Positions 15,426-21,855 of a stretch of 26,374 nt of DNA are shown here, one piece after another (position 1 is the stretch's first letter; the number at the start of each line of letters is the position of its first letter). Made by a program: the position numbers and the translations under genes. The stretch covers positions 1 to 26,374 of IMG/VR virus record IMGVR_UViG_3300009311_000021, one strand, 5' to 3'. The stretch comes from a virus. The notes beneath the pieces are model-generated. The model ran no database searches, had not been told where the DNA came from, and saw nothing but the letters and a program-made list of their open reading frames with translations.

Positions 15426-15474
15426 AAAAGTTTACATAAAGAAGTATTATCAGACGTAAACGCCATTTTCGGCC
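15426..15474. promoter_or_regulatory. Operator-like region, repeat element copy 2
   Basis: An imperfect copy of 14896-14940 that shares AAAAGTT, ACATA, TTATCAGACGTAA and CGCCAT with 2 extra bases. It contains the inverted repeat GTTTAC (15430-15435) / GTAAAC (15456-15461). It lies between the candidate origin and the late block. Confidence 0.45.
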
Positions 15475-15632
15475 AAATCCGTGTAATTCCAATGACACGT
15501 CAAAATCCGCCGCGCTCCCCCTCCTTTTCTCCCGAGAAATACTGCCCAGGAGTGGACGTCTCGTGCATAATGTCCGTGCTTCTGAGCGTCGCCGGCCTGG
15601 ATCTATGCTCTGCTACCCACCGCTATGCTGCT

Positions 15633-15944
15633 GCGACCAATTCTGATGCTGGCCGACCAATTGGTGACCAGTTTCTGGCGCTGAATTGGTCGCCCACATC
15701 ACCAACGATCCCAGCTGCTTAGATGCCGTGCGACCAACAAGACCAACTTTTTCGCACTTCCCTATATGTGTGCTGCGATCGAGTGCCATCTCTCTCTCTT
15801 ATTACTTCTCTACGTTATCTTTTTCGTAAAAAGTGGTCTAATTGGTCGCATGGCCAGAACATACTGATATTACTACGAATCCAGCGACCAACTATGGTTG
15901 AGAAATTGGTCGCAAATTGGTCACATTCTCTGAAAAGTGGTCGC
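15633..15944. other. Iteron cluster, candidate replication origin
   Basis: About eleven copies of (A)ATTGGTCGC or close variants occur in both orientations. Clear ones are at 15633-15642, 15655-15666 (a palindromic double site around ACCAATTGGT), 15684-15693, 15730-15738, 15741-15747, 15832-15838, 15840-15849, 15884-15892, 15904-15913, 15915-15924 and 15936-15944. An AT-rich, pyrimidine-run segment (about 15788-15832) splits the cluster. It lies in a ~970-bp gene-free zone (15244-16217) beside the primase-helicase gene. Iterons plus an AT-rich core next to a replication gene is the usual layout of a phage or plasmid origin. An operator cluster is the alternative. Confidence 0.6.
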
Positions 15945-16135
15945 CGACAGGTCTGGGCATAAACCATTTGAGAGTGGGGGAGAGCGGGGGCGGCGCTGGC
16001 GCCGGCAACAACAAAGCCTCCCCTCGTTTCTTTCTTCATAAGCTAATTCCTCAGATCTGGTGGTTTGCGGTGCGAATCGTCCGCAGATGATGTGCCGGCG
16101 ACAGGCTCTTGCGAAGCGCGAGAGGACGCATAGAA

Positions 16136-16158
16136 GGTCCAGGGCTGCGCCCTGGGCC
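16136..16158 (-). terminator. Hairpin downstream of the primase-helicase gene
   Basis: GGTCCAGGGC-TGC-GCCCTGGGCC forms a 10-bp stem with one G-U pair, about 60 nt after the primase-helicase stop. No clear T-run follows on the minus strand, so it may act as a weak or factor-assisted terminator, or simply bound the origin. Confidence 0.45.
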
Positions 16159-16217
16159 ATTTATATGGTGTAACCCTCGCTGTCTGTATTCGTTTGTCAA
16201 ATGGTTGCTATGTGGCC

Positions 16218-18767
16218 TCATTTCGGCGCCAGGCCCTCCTCTCCGACCACGGGCGCCTTCAGGCCGATGCCCTGGAACACGCGCTGCCGATCGGGTCCCA
16301 GTCGACGCGATGCCATCGAGGGGCAGTTCAGCTTCACCTGGGAGTAGAAGTTGTTGCGCGCCAGGGGTCTGTTGTTGCCCTCATCGCACCACTTCGTATA
16401 GTCGCGGTACAGCGCCGGCGGCTTGACCTGGCAGTCCTCGTCGACCACGCAGCACTCCTCCAGGTACAGCAGCAGCGGGTTCATGGCCTTGAGCAGGTCC
16501 TCGGTGTCCCTCAGTACCGAGTCCGGGGTGGCCAGGGAGCCGAGGCTCAGCACCGTCTTCAGGCCATCGAGCATCCACATGAAGATGCCGTCGCGCTCCT
16601 CGCGCAGCTTGCTGGTCAGCATCGGATCGAAGCCCTTCATTCCCGGCTCAAAGCGCTTCTCAAACTTGATCACGATCGGGCGGCGTTGGAATCCGTGGCT
16701 CTTGTCGGCGATCTTCGGCACCTCGTTCATCGAGAAGATGTGCTTGGCCACCGGGTAGAACTTGTACGGATCCCCGTGCTTGCGATCGGCGGTGAGCAGT
16801 CCGCCGGCCACGGCGTCCTTGAAGTTGCTTGTCTCGATCACCTGGGTGGTGGCGATCTCGGTGGCCACGTTCACCAGCTTGTCCTTCAGCTCCCCGATCA
16901 GGAACCGCTGGCCCATGAGCTGCAGGGGCAGGGAGCAGACGTTGTCCTCGCCCAGGATCGCTATCAGCGTGTCACAGGCCACCGATTTGCCGTTGGCACC
17001 GGATCCCACGAGAAACAGGCACTGCTGGAACCGGCAGTCCTGCAGCAGCGTGTAGCCGAAGTAGGCCTGCATGGCCCCTACCTTGTCGAGGTTGTCCTCA
17101 AACACATCGTGCAGGAACTGCACCCATCGGGGGCATTTGGCCTCTTCATCGTAGTATATCGGCAGCTGGATCCGGCTCAGAAACTTAGGGTCATGCGGGA
17201 ACATCTCGCCGGTCTCGATCTCCAGCATTCCGTTCTGCAGGTTCAGATGCTGAGTGGTCGGTTTCAAGTCCTGGGGCTTTTGCATCCGACGCTTGGCCAG
17301 GAGCTTGGTGGTCGAGTCGATCTGCTGATTGGTAGAGTACTTTCCCATCGCTTTGTCCGCGTCCTTTCCGATGAGATCCGGGTGGACGGTACTCCATACG
17401 CCACTGTCCATGTAGCGGTAGAAGTCGCCACCGTCCCATACGATTGGGGATAAAAGTTTATCCAGGTACCGTGCCAGGTACTTGCTTCTGAAGTTCTTGC
17501 CGTTCTCACCATCGAAGAACCACTCCGGGTCAACATCATGGGGTGGGGGGACGTCGGGGGTGGTCTCCTCCAGCTCGGTATCCAGAGGGGATGAATCTCG
17601 ATTCTTCTTGGATCGATAATTCGGATCGTACCCCTCGCAGAACTGCACGATCTTGTCGTCGCCGGAGATCTTCTGGCGGGCATCTCTCCAGGTGAAGGAG
17701 CGGCACGAGTTGTGGAAGCACTGGTAGAGCAGCGTCCCGTTGTGCAGCTGGATGATCGAGGCTTCTTGCTTGTGATTTGGATCGAACAGGCAGGAATCGA
17801 GGCAGTACAGAGTGCCTTTATCGTCCGTTTTGACCCGGTACGGCATTCCGTAGTGGCCCAGGTACTTTTCAACGTCGACTGGTCCGAGATCGGCCTCGCC
17901 AGATCGTCGAGGTTGAGCCTTCTCGGGTCTCCGCTTGTGATTGGTTGCGGAATCCCCGGCGGCCGCTGGCGCCTCTTTGACGGCCTCTGAGGCCAGTTTC
18001 TGCAAAAACGCCTCTGAACACGGCGACACATCCCCTTTCACGCGCAACCGGTCCTCATCAGGAACCTCGATCCACTTGTCATGGATGAATGCGCGCCTGT
18101 GGGGCCGGTGTTTGGTGCTGTCGCCCTTGCGGGCGGTCGTGCCGTACAGCTTCCAGATCCTGGCCGGGTTGAAAACCTTGCGGTCGATGTCCACCTGGTC
18201 GTTGGTCCACCGGTCGGCGATCGCGTTGACGCACCGCTTGACCAGGACCTCGGTTTCTTCCGTGTTGGGCAGGTCCGGCATCCGGTAGAGCATATGGCTG
18301 CCGTTCCCGGAGATCGCGGGGATCCCGCCGGCCGCTCCCATCTCGTGCAGGCCGTGCGAGATCTGATTTCTCAGCTCCCAGGAGGCCCGAAACTCCTCCT
18401 GGGTCGACGATATGTCGCTGTCCGGGCGGATGGGGTCCAGGTCGACCGGCAGCCATCGGATGCACTTGATGTCCTTGTCGGCACTGGTCTTGCTCTTCTT
18501 GCCCGACGCCTTCAACCGATTCGCTGACCTGGCCAGTAGGTCCTCGATGACCGGGTTGAGGGTGAAGTACACCGCCCTGGGCTTTTGCGCCTCCAGGGCC
18601 TCGGCTGCTCGGCCAAACACTTCGGCATTGTCAAAGTAGCCGTATACGATCCCCTCACCCGATGCGAATCCTTCCCAGGCCGGGTTGAGCCTCGAAAGAC
18701 CAAATGCTCGGATCTCTACCACTTCGCCAGGATCGAAGAACAGGTTGTACACATCCGCGCAGCGCAT
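16218..18767 (-). CDS. Replicative primase-helicase (AEP-type primase + SF3 helicase)
   Basis: 849 aa; AAGGA precedes the ATG. The N-terminal third is an archaeo-eukaryotic-type primase: CIRWLPVDLDPIRPD at ~103-117 carries the acidic DxD metal pair, and ISGNGSHMLYRMPDL at ~153-167 the nearby catalytic loop. A Cys/His cluster around 330-370 (CLDSCLFDPNH, then CFHNSCRSF) may bind zinc. The C-terminal half is a D5/P4-alpha-like SF3 helicase, with Walker A FLVGSGANGKS at ~585-595, an acidic Walker B-like VNVATEIA and the sensor FSMNEVPKI. It would unwind and prime the phage origin and leave elongation to the host polymerase. The candidate iteron origin lies just downstream of the gene. Confidence 0.88.
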   Translation of the reverse strand: MRCADVYNLFFDPGEVVEIRAFGLSRLNPAWEGFASGEGIVYGYFDNAEVFGRAAEALEAQKPRAVYFTLNPVIEDLLARSANRLKASGKKSKTSADKDIKCIRWLPVDLDPIRPDSDISSTQEEFRASWELRNQISHGLHEMGAAGGIPAISGNGSHMLYRMPDLPNTEETEVLVKRCVNAIADRWTNDQVDIDRKVFNPARIWKLYGTTARKGDSTKHRPHRRAFIHDKWIEVPDEDRLRVKGDVSPCSEAFLQKLASEAVKEAPAAAGDSATNHKRRPEKAQPRRSGEADLGPVDVEKYLGHYGMPYRVKTDDKGTLYCLDSCLFDPNHKQEASIIQLHNGTLLYQCFHNSCRSFTWRDARQKISGDDKIVQFCEGYDPNYRSKKNRDSSPLDTELEETTPDVPPPHDVDPEWFFDGENGKNFRSKYLARYLDKLLSPIVWDGGDFYRYMDSGVWSTVHPDLIGKDADKAMGKYSTNQQIDSTTKLLAKRRMQKPQDLKPTTQHLNLQNGMLEIETGEMFPHDPKFLSRIQLPIYYDEEAKCPRWVQFLHDVFEDNLDKVGAMQAYFGYTLLQDCRFQQCLFLVGSGANGKSVACDTLIAILGEDNVCSLPLQLMGQRFLIGELKDKLVNVATEIATTQVIETSNFKDAVAGGLLTADRKHGDPYKFYPVAKHIFSMNEVPKIADKSHGFQRRPIVIKFEKRFEPGMKGFDPMLTSKLREERDGIFMWMLDGLKTVLSLGSLATPDSVLRDTEDLLKAMNPLLLYLEECCVVDEDCQVKPPALYRDYTKWCDEGNNRPLARNNFYSQVKLNCPSMASRRLGPDRQRVFQGIGLKAPVVGEEGLAPK

Positions 18768-18775
18768 GGGCGTCC

Positions 18776-18976
18776 TTAGCTCTGGTAGTTGATGTCCGGC
18801 TCTTCCACGCCGTCGGGGTATGGGGTGTTGACTCGGTGAAGAAACTTCAGGATGGCCACGCTCATGAACCAGGCGTCGACGTAGATATCGCAGTCACCGC
18901 ACCCGTACCAGTAGAGGGTACGGCCTCTGTGGTTCAGCATGCCGTGGGCGGCCTCCCGGCCGCAGCGGCATTTCAC
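18776..18976 (-). CDS. Small zinc-binding protein, unknown
   Basis: 66 aa. Two Cys pairs (MKCRCGREAAHG and YGCGDCDIYVDAW) suggest a zinc knuckle or ribbon. The ATG overlaps the stop of the upstream 87-aa gene as ATGA, and the gene ends 8 nt before the primase-helicase start, so all three are probably one operon. It may be a replication accessory factor, which is inferred from position only. Confidence 0.7.
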   Translation of the reverse strand: MKCRCGREAAHGMLNHRGRTLYWYGCGDCDIYVDAWFMSVAILKFLHRVNTPYPDGVEEPDINYQS

Positions 18977-19236
18977 TGGAGAAACCCCCCGTCAGGCCAG
19001 CTGGGCTTGGCCATTACGTCATCCACGTCTCCGGGCTGATCCTTGACCTTGGCCAGGTAGGCATCGGCCACCCGACGGCACTCGTCATACTCGGGCCGGG
19101 GATGGACCGTGGCGTCGATCGACAGCTCTTTGCTCTGCCACTTCATCTCGAAAAAGAAGATGCCGTTGCGGTGGAATCCCACGATCCCGCTGAACGGCAT
19201 ATAGGTCGCGCTGTAGAGATCCTTCGTAATGTCCAT
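18973..19236 (-). CDS. Phage protein of unknown function
   Basis: 87 aa with a GAGGAAAG ribosome site. It reads as a small mixed-fold domain: strands (FSGIVGFHRNGIFFFEMKW) then a helix (EYDECRRVADAYLAKVKD). The start lies inside another open frame that begins at 19309 and belongs to the last cassette of the attC-like array, so this gene may straddle the edge between phage backbone and array. It is coupled to the 66-aa gene by an ATGA overlap. Confidence 0.6.
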   Translation of the reverse strand: MDITKDLYSATYMPFSGIVGFHRNGIFFFEMKWQSKELSIDATVHPRPEYDECRRVADAYLAKVKDQPGDVDDVMAKPSWPDGGFLQ

Positions 19237-19309
19237 TCAATCTTTCCTCTGGATAGCACTTAGTATGGATATATTCGGCTATCTGTTTGGCGTACTCGTA
19301 TTCTGACAT
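19085..19309 (-). pseudogene. Probable remnant of the last cassette gene
   Basis: 74 aa from the ATG at 19309, with GGGAGG just upstream and 13 nt after the recombination point of the attC-like site at 19317-19377. The first ~25 residues (MSEYEYAKQIAEYIHTKCYP) look like a real protein start. After that the frame runs for ~150 nt antagonistically over the 87-aa gene and turns Arg-rich. The simplest reading is a cassette gene cut short where phage sequence begins at about 19237, with its own attC lost. Confidence 0.5.
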
Positions 19310-19316
19310 CAAGCCC

Positions 19317-19377
19317 TCCCAACGTAAGCGTCTGTGGCGTTTCCGAAGGACACGACCACAGAACGCATTGGTTCTGC
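19317..19377 (-). other. attC-like site 6
   Basis: R'' GCAGAAC (377-371), arm GCGTTCTGTGG (366-356), loop, arm CCACAGACGC (337-328), R' GTTGGGA (323-317), given as last three digits of 19xxx. The arms pair except for one extra T, the extrahelical base typical of attC. R'' matches the start (TTCTGC) of the cassette upstream of it. This is the best-formed of the six sites. Confidence 0.7.
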
Positions 19378-19574
19378 TAATCTATGTCCCTTGGCAGGAT
19401 GATGATGTCAAGATGGAGCGGAAAGCATGGTATCAGACATACCCACACGTGCAGATGATCTGTACCATGCTTAGATGGACTTGGCTCTCTGCGATGGAAA
19501 ACTCCCACCCACTTATCCTGCCTTTTCTTCTCAAAGCGCCATGATATTCCTGCTTTATTGTGGTGCCACTTCAT
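19377..19574 (-). CDS. Cassette gene, unknown small protein
   Basis: 65 aa starting MKWHHNKAGISWRFEKKRQD. AGGAAAC precedes the ATG, 17 nt after the recombination point at 19594/19595. The stop codon lies in the first bases of attC-like site 6, as is common for cassette genes. It is His/Trp/Lys rich with a hydrophobic C-terminal part (HVWVCLIPCFPLHLDIIIL). No family is recognised. Confidence 0.65.
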   Translation of the reverse strand: MKWHHNKAGISWRFEKKRQDKWVGVFHRREPSPSKHGTDHLHVWVCLIPCFPLHLDIIILPRDID

Positions 19575-19588
19575 AATGTTTCCTATTG

Positions 19589-19626
19589 GCAGAACGTGAA
19601 GATCACTTGCGCTCTTTAGTCAAGTG
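19589..19626 (-). other. attC-like site 5 (weak)
   Basis: R' GTTCTGC (595-589) with the preceding perfect stem CACTTG (626-621) / CAAGTG (609-604) in 19xxx coordinates. A matching R'' box for the upstream cassette (expected GCCCAAC) is not found, so this site may be degenerate. Confidence 0.45.
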
Positions 19627-19760
19627 TATCTTTTGGTTATCGGTTTTTTGGATTTACATTTAGAACAGATGTTCCATCGAACTTCCTTGTCTTTAGATGG
19701 GCACCTGCACTGAGACATTATTTCCTTACAACCTTTACAATATTCAATAAAATGACTCAT
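19620..19760 (-). CDS. Very small zinc-finger protein
   Basis: 46 aa, translated by hand: MSHFIEYCKGCKEI, then SQCRCP and ICSKCKSKKPITKR. It has an ideal ribosome site (AAGGAGG) 7 nt before the ATG. The three Cys pairs and basic tail suggest a zinc-bound nucleic-acid contact. It lies in the same cassette as the 67- and 88-aa genes, and its stop falls in attC-like site 5. Confidence 0.7.
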   Translation of the reverse strand: MSHFIEYCKGCKEIMSQCRCPSKDKEVRWNICSKCKSKKPITKRYT

Positions 19761-19781
19761 GTTTTACCTCCTTGATAACAT

Positions 19782-20048
19782 TTAGATCAGCGGCTCTGGG
19801 CAAGTACAGTCATCCCATGACCTATCGCACATTCTGCACGATAGACCATAGTGGTTGCCGCCCTTGGTCGCTGAATCGGCTTGTTGGGAGGCGAGCATCC
19901 TTTCTGCCCATGCTACGTCCTCCTCGTCTGGTGACTTTTCGAATACAACGGCCCAGATGGCCCATATTGCGTCTTCAAAAGATAACCTTCCCGATATGCT
20001 TTCAGTTACGGCTTCTTTGATCAGGCCTTGCTTGACCGATAGCGTCAT
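19782..20048 (-). CDS. Cassette gene, unknown protein with Cys cluster
   Basis: 88 aa with GGGGGA before the ATG. The first half is helical (VKQGLIKEAVTESISG, then FEDAIWAIWAVVFEK), followed by DEEDVAWAERMLASQQ. The C-terminus has CRMCDRSWDDCTCPEP, a likely zinc site. It overlaps the upstream 67-aa gene as ATGA. Function is unknown. Confidence 0.7.
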   Translation of the reverse strand: MTLSVKQGLIKEAVTESISGRLSFEDAIWAIWAVVFEKSPDEEDVAWAERMLASQQADSATKGGNHYGLSCRMCDRSWDDCTCPEPLI

Positions 20049-20248
20049 TCTGTCCCCCTTTGAGATAGTCTGCGTTCAAGCGCCGCCCGACCCAGAACGT
20101 AGATGGAACCGAAGCCCTGAGCGAGAAACGTACCTCTGAAGAACCCCCATGTGTTGAGGGCCTCCAGTGCGCTCACGACTTCCTTGAGTTGTTCCAATGG
20201 TATCTTGGCGAGCTCACGGTCCCATCGTGAAAGAGGCACAGTCTCCAT
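20045..20248 (-). CDS. Cassette gene, unknown helical protein
   Basis: 67 aa. GAGGAGGG precedes the ATG, 38 nt after the recombination point at 20286/20287. The sequence is helical at first (WDRELAKIPLEQLKEVVSAL), then aromatic (WGFFRGTFLAQGFGSIYVL) and basic at the end. It is the first gene of a three-gene cassette. Confidence 0.7.
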   Translation of the reverse strand: METVPLSRWDRELAKIPLEQLKEVVSALEALNTWGFFRGTFLAQGFGSIYVLGRAALERRLSQRGTE

Positions 20249-20280
20249 GCGACCCTCCTCGTTCGTTTCACCTACTATCT

Positions 20281-20329
20281 GCCCAACGTGTGCATGAGTA
20301 GTTCATCTACTCAAGGTACTTGTTCTGCC
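20281..20329 (-). other. attC-like site 4
   Basis: R'' GGCAGAAC (329-322), stem TGAGTAG (313-307) / CTACTCA (301-295), then CATGCACAC and R' GTTGGGC (287-281) in 20xxx. R'' matches the start TTCTGCC of the cassette that carries the 103-aa gene over 8 bases. The sequence CATGCACACG is shared with site 3. Confidence 0.7.
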
Positions 20330-20622
20330 TTGAGTCGTACATAGTGGCGATCATCTGCGAGAGGACTGCCCATACTCACAGTGGGGTAGCTTAACCACTG
20401 CAAGCAGCTTGCCTTACACAACTCCCATCCCGGTATGTTTTTGTCCACATCGGTCATTACATCTGCGACATTCTTCCCATTCAGGCCACACACAGTTTCA
20501 AGCACTTGGTAAAAGTAAACACCCTCTTTCTTGCAGCGATTGACGGCACGTTCAAGCTGCTTCCACGCCCTGGACTGTGCGGGTGTTAATTCAATGGCCT
20601 CTTGATAGTCGTCTTTATTCAT
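20311..20622 (-). CDS. Cassette gene, unknown
   Basis: 103 aa starting MNKDDYQEAIELTPAQSRAW. The ATG is 21 nt after the recombination point 20643/20644, with GGGGTG as ribosome site. It is mostly helical (LERAVNRCKKEGVYFYQVLE, then KNVADVMTDVDKN), ending in a basic strand (HYVRLKAEQVP). No family is recognised. Its TGA falls inside attC-like site 4. Confidence 0.7.
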   Translation of the reverse strand: MNKDDYQEAIELTPAQSRAWKQLERAVNRCKKEGVYFYQVLETVCGLNGKNVADVMTDVDKNIPGWELCKASCLQWLSYPTVSMGSPLADDRHYVRLKAEQVP

Positions 20623-20637
20623 TTCACACCCCTATGG

Positions 20638-20694
20638 GCAGAACGTGTGCATGAGCCACAGCGCAGTGCCGTTGGTTCTATGCACTGGTTGGCG
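20638..20694 (-). other. attC-like site 3
   Basis: R'' CGCCAAC (694-688), stem GTGCAT (685-680) / ATGCAC (652-647) with further pairing inside (CCA/TGG) and unpaired bases, then AC and R' GTTCTGC (644-638) in 20xxx. R'' complements the start TTGGC of the cassette holding the 76-aa gene. Confidence 0.65.
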
Positions 20695-20908
20695 GGTTCT
20701 TCGCTATGTTGCGGAGATCCCTTGCCAATAGTGGGTAATCTGCCTCGCACGAATCTGCGTAGGCGCGAATGGCCGCCGTGGAATGTGGATCACAGTCCAA
20801 GTCCAAGACGAAAAAGCAGCATAGTGCATGCTTCTCTCCGTGCGCCGTGCGGCCATCTTTTCTGCGCACCTCATATTTCTCGTAAAGGCCTTCCCTGTGT
20901 TGATCCAT
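20678..20908 (-). CDS. Cassette gene, conserved phage/mobile hypothetical
   Basis: 76 aa with TAGGAGG before the ATG, 23 nt from the recombination point 20931/20932. The sequence KYEVRRKDGRTAHGEKHALC, then FVLDLDCDPHSTAAIRAYAD is of a type I have seen in small phage and mobile-element proteins, without a known role. An acidic DLDCD stretch and a nearby His are conserved-looking and could bind metal. The stop lies in attC-like site 3. Confidence 0.75.
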   Translation of the reverse strand: MDQHREGLYEKYEVRRKDGRTAHGEKHALCCFFVLDLDCDPHSTAAIRAYADSCEADYPLLARDLRNIAKNPPTSA

Positions 20909-20925
20909 TGTTGCCTCCTAAGTGT

Positions 20926-20977
20926 TGCCAACGTGGAACTAACCAGCGTCAGGCTGGTTTAGTGATTGATTGGCGAT
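20926..20977 (-). other. attC-like site 2
   Basis: R'' ATCGCCAAT (977-969), arm ACTAAACCAGC (963-953), 5-nt loop, arm GCTGGTTAGT (947-938), TCCAC, R' GTTGGCA (932-926) in 20xxx. The arms pair perfectly apart from one extra A. R'' complements the first 8 bases (TTGGCGAT) of the 110-aa gene's cassette. Confidence 0.75.
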
Positions 20978-21271
20978 TTCGGCAACACTCATGCCGCATA
21001 TCTTGCATACGACGACCTGCCCCTCGGACAAGTGATCCTCTATGTGTCGAATAAACAACGCCTCATCTCTTCGGCACTCAGAAACAGGGCGATAGTTTTC
21101 ACGGAAGAATCTTTCAGAGACGTACCATAACGCATTGTCGTCAGCGCCCCTGGCAATCATCCCTCCCGGGCTTGGTATGTCCAATGAACTCACCGATACG
21201 CCTGTCAAATCCTCGCCCAGAACATAGGGGCGCATTTCTTGCTCGGTAACCTTCCTATAACTTTCCCACAT
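20939..21271 (-). CDS. Cassette gene, unknown
   Basis: 110 aa starting MWESYRKVTEQEMRPYVLGE. AAGGAG precedes the ATG, 22 nt after the recombination point 21293/21294. The middle reads ISSPGGMIARGADDNALWYV-like with WYVSERFFRENYRPV, followed by a helix and a Cys pair (VVCKICGMSVAEIANQS). It is probably a small soluble protein. The stop codon lies in attC-like site 2. It is the first cassette of the array in the direction of transcription. Confidence 0.75.
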   Translation of the reverse strand: MWESYRKVTEQEMRPYVLGEDLTGVSVSSLDIPSPGGMIARGADDNALWYVSERFFRENYRPVSECRRDEALFIRHIEDHLSEGQVVVCKICGMSVAEIANQSLNQPDAG

Positions 21272-21287
21272 AACTATCTCCTTATAT

Positions 21288-21344
21288 CGCCAACGAGTAG
21301 CTGAGTGGCAAGGCAGCGCCGTCCACTCATGCGGACAGTTAGGA
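21288..21344 (-). other. attC-like site 1, array head
   Basis: A TCCTAAC box (344-338), stem TGAGTGG (329-323) / CCACTCA (308-302), and R' GTTGGCG (294-288) in 21xxx. No upstream cassette start TTAGGA is found, so this may be the attC of a lost cassette or a primary insertion site. Confidence 0.5.
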
Positions 21345-21346
21345 AT

Positions 21347-21436
21347 CCCCGGCCGGCGGCATCACATCTATCCGTTCGCTTCGTTCCACCATCCGGCCGG
21401 GGTGCGTTCCGTGTCTTCTGTGTTCACGGAACGCAC
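21347..21436. other. Two perfect inverted repeats at the array head
   Basis: CCCCGGCCGG (21347-21356) pairs with CCGGCCGGGG (21393-21402), 10 of 10. GTGCGTTCCGTG (21402-21413) pairs with CACGGAACGCAC (21425-21436), 12 of 12, across the stop of the 39-aa gene. There is no T-run. The repeats may be strong hairpins or terminators that separate phage genes from the cassettes. Confidence 0.75.
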
Positions 21437-21543
21437 GAGATCTTGCTCATCGCGTCCAGGGCCTCCCAGACCAGTATGGTGATGAGAGTCAGGACTGCCC
21501 ACAGGACCACTATCTCCTTTGTGATCTGCTTTACCTTCCTCAT
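21424..21543 (-). CDS. Tiny single-pass membrane protein
   Basis: 39 aa, translated by hand, with GGAGG before the ATG and an ATGA overlap with the upstream gene. Basic start MRKVKQITKE, one transmembrane helix (IVVLWAVLTLITILVW), short tail. Phage proteins of this size and shape include holin-like, superinfection-exclusion and toxin-type peptides, and none can be preferred here. The stop lies within a 12-bp perfect inverted repeat. Confidence 0.65.
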   Translation of the reverse strand: MRKVKQITKEIVVLWAVLTLITILVWEALDAMSKISCVP

Positions 21544-21761
21544 GGCCGCCTCCTTTCGCCTATCGATGTCAGGATCTTGCCCTCGTAAGTGATCTGGGTC
21601 ACCGGCGGATTCCGATCCTCCTTCGGCAGCTGATCGTATAGCGTGGCCAACGTCTTCTTCTGGGCATCGATCGACGCTCGGATCGTTCGGATCGCGGTCC
21701 GGATCGTCCTTTCGCGCTCTGACATTGGCTTTAGTCTGTGGCGTCTACTCTGATTGCTCAT
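21540..21761 (-). CDS. Small basic helical protein, unknown
   Basis: 73 aa from the ATG at 21761, the best placed of several candidates (a GTG at 21779 and an ATG at 21725 are possible); ribosome sites are weak for all. It is a long basic helix (SERERTIRTAIRTIRASIDAQ, then KKTLATLYDQLPKE) with a short beta end (VTQITYEGKILTSI). It lies directly downstream of a 10-bp-phased repeat array and overlaps the tiny membrane gene. Confidence 0.55.
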   Translation of the reverse strand: MSNQSRRHRLKPMSERERTIRTAIRTIRASIDAQKKTLATLYDQLPKEDRNPPVTQITYEGKILTSIGERRRP

Positions 21762-21781
21762 AAGGCCTTGAGATCCCACCC

Positions 21782-21841
21782 GTTAACTTAGGTTAACGTA
21801 AGTGAACCAAGGTGAACCAAGGTGAACTCAGGTTAACTTGA
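21782..21841. repeat. Six tandem 10-bp units, consensus GTKAACNNAG
   Basis: Units GTTAACTTAG, GTTAACGTAA, GTGAACCAAG, GTGAACCAAG, GTGAACTCAG and GTTAACTTGA run without a gap. A period near one helical turn puts all units on one DNA face. It sits between the ribbon-helix-helix gene and the next leftward gene. Ribbon-helix-helix proteins often bind such tandem repeats, so autoregulation or control of the downstream genes is likely. Confidence 0.85.
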
Positions 21842-21855
21842 TAGGCCAAAAAAAA

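Larger units (their letters stand above)
19317..21344 (-). mobile_element. Integron-like gene cassette array without integrase
   Basis: Six attC-like sites separate short leftward genes. Cassettes defined by the G^TT points are about 362 bp (21293-20932), 288 bp (20931-20644), 357 bp (20643-20287), 692 bp (20286-19595) and 272 bp (19594-19323). Every cassette begins TTGG or TTCT and has a ribosome site and start codon within 13-40 nt. Four of the five carry an R'' box near their 3' end that is the reverse complement of their own first bases, as expected if each once was a circle. No IntI-type integrase is visible. The strip is AT-richer than the phage genes around it. Confidence 0.7.

Noticed and set aside
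15815-16039. 74-aa leftward open frame with a fair ribosome site (MKKETRGGFVVAGASA)
   Set aside because: Most of it is made of the TTGGTCGC repeats and the AT-rich core of the candidate origin. The composition is unlike the other proteins, and another overlapping frame is equally open.
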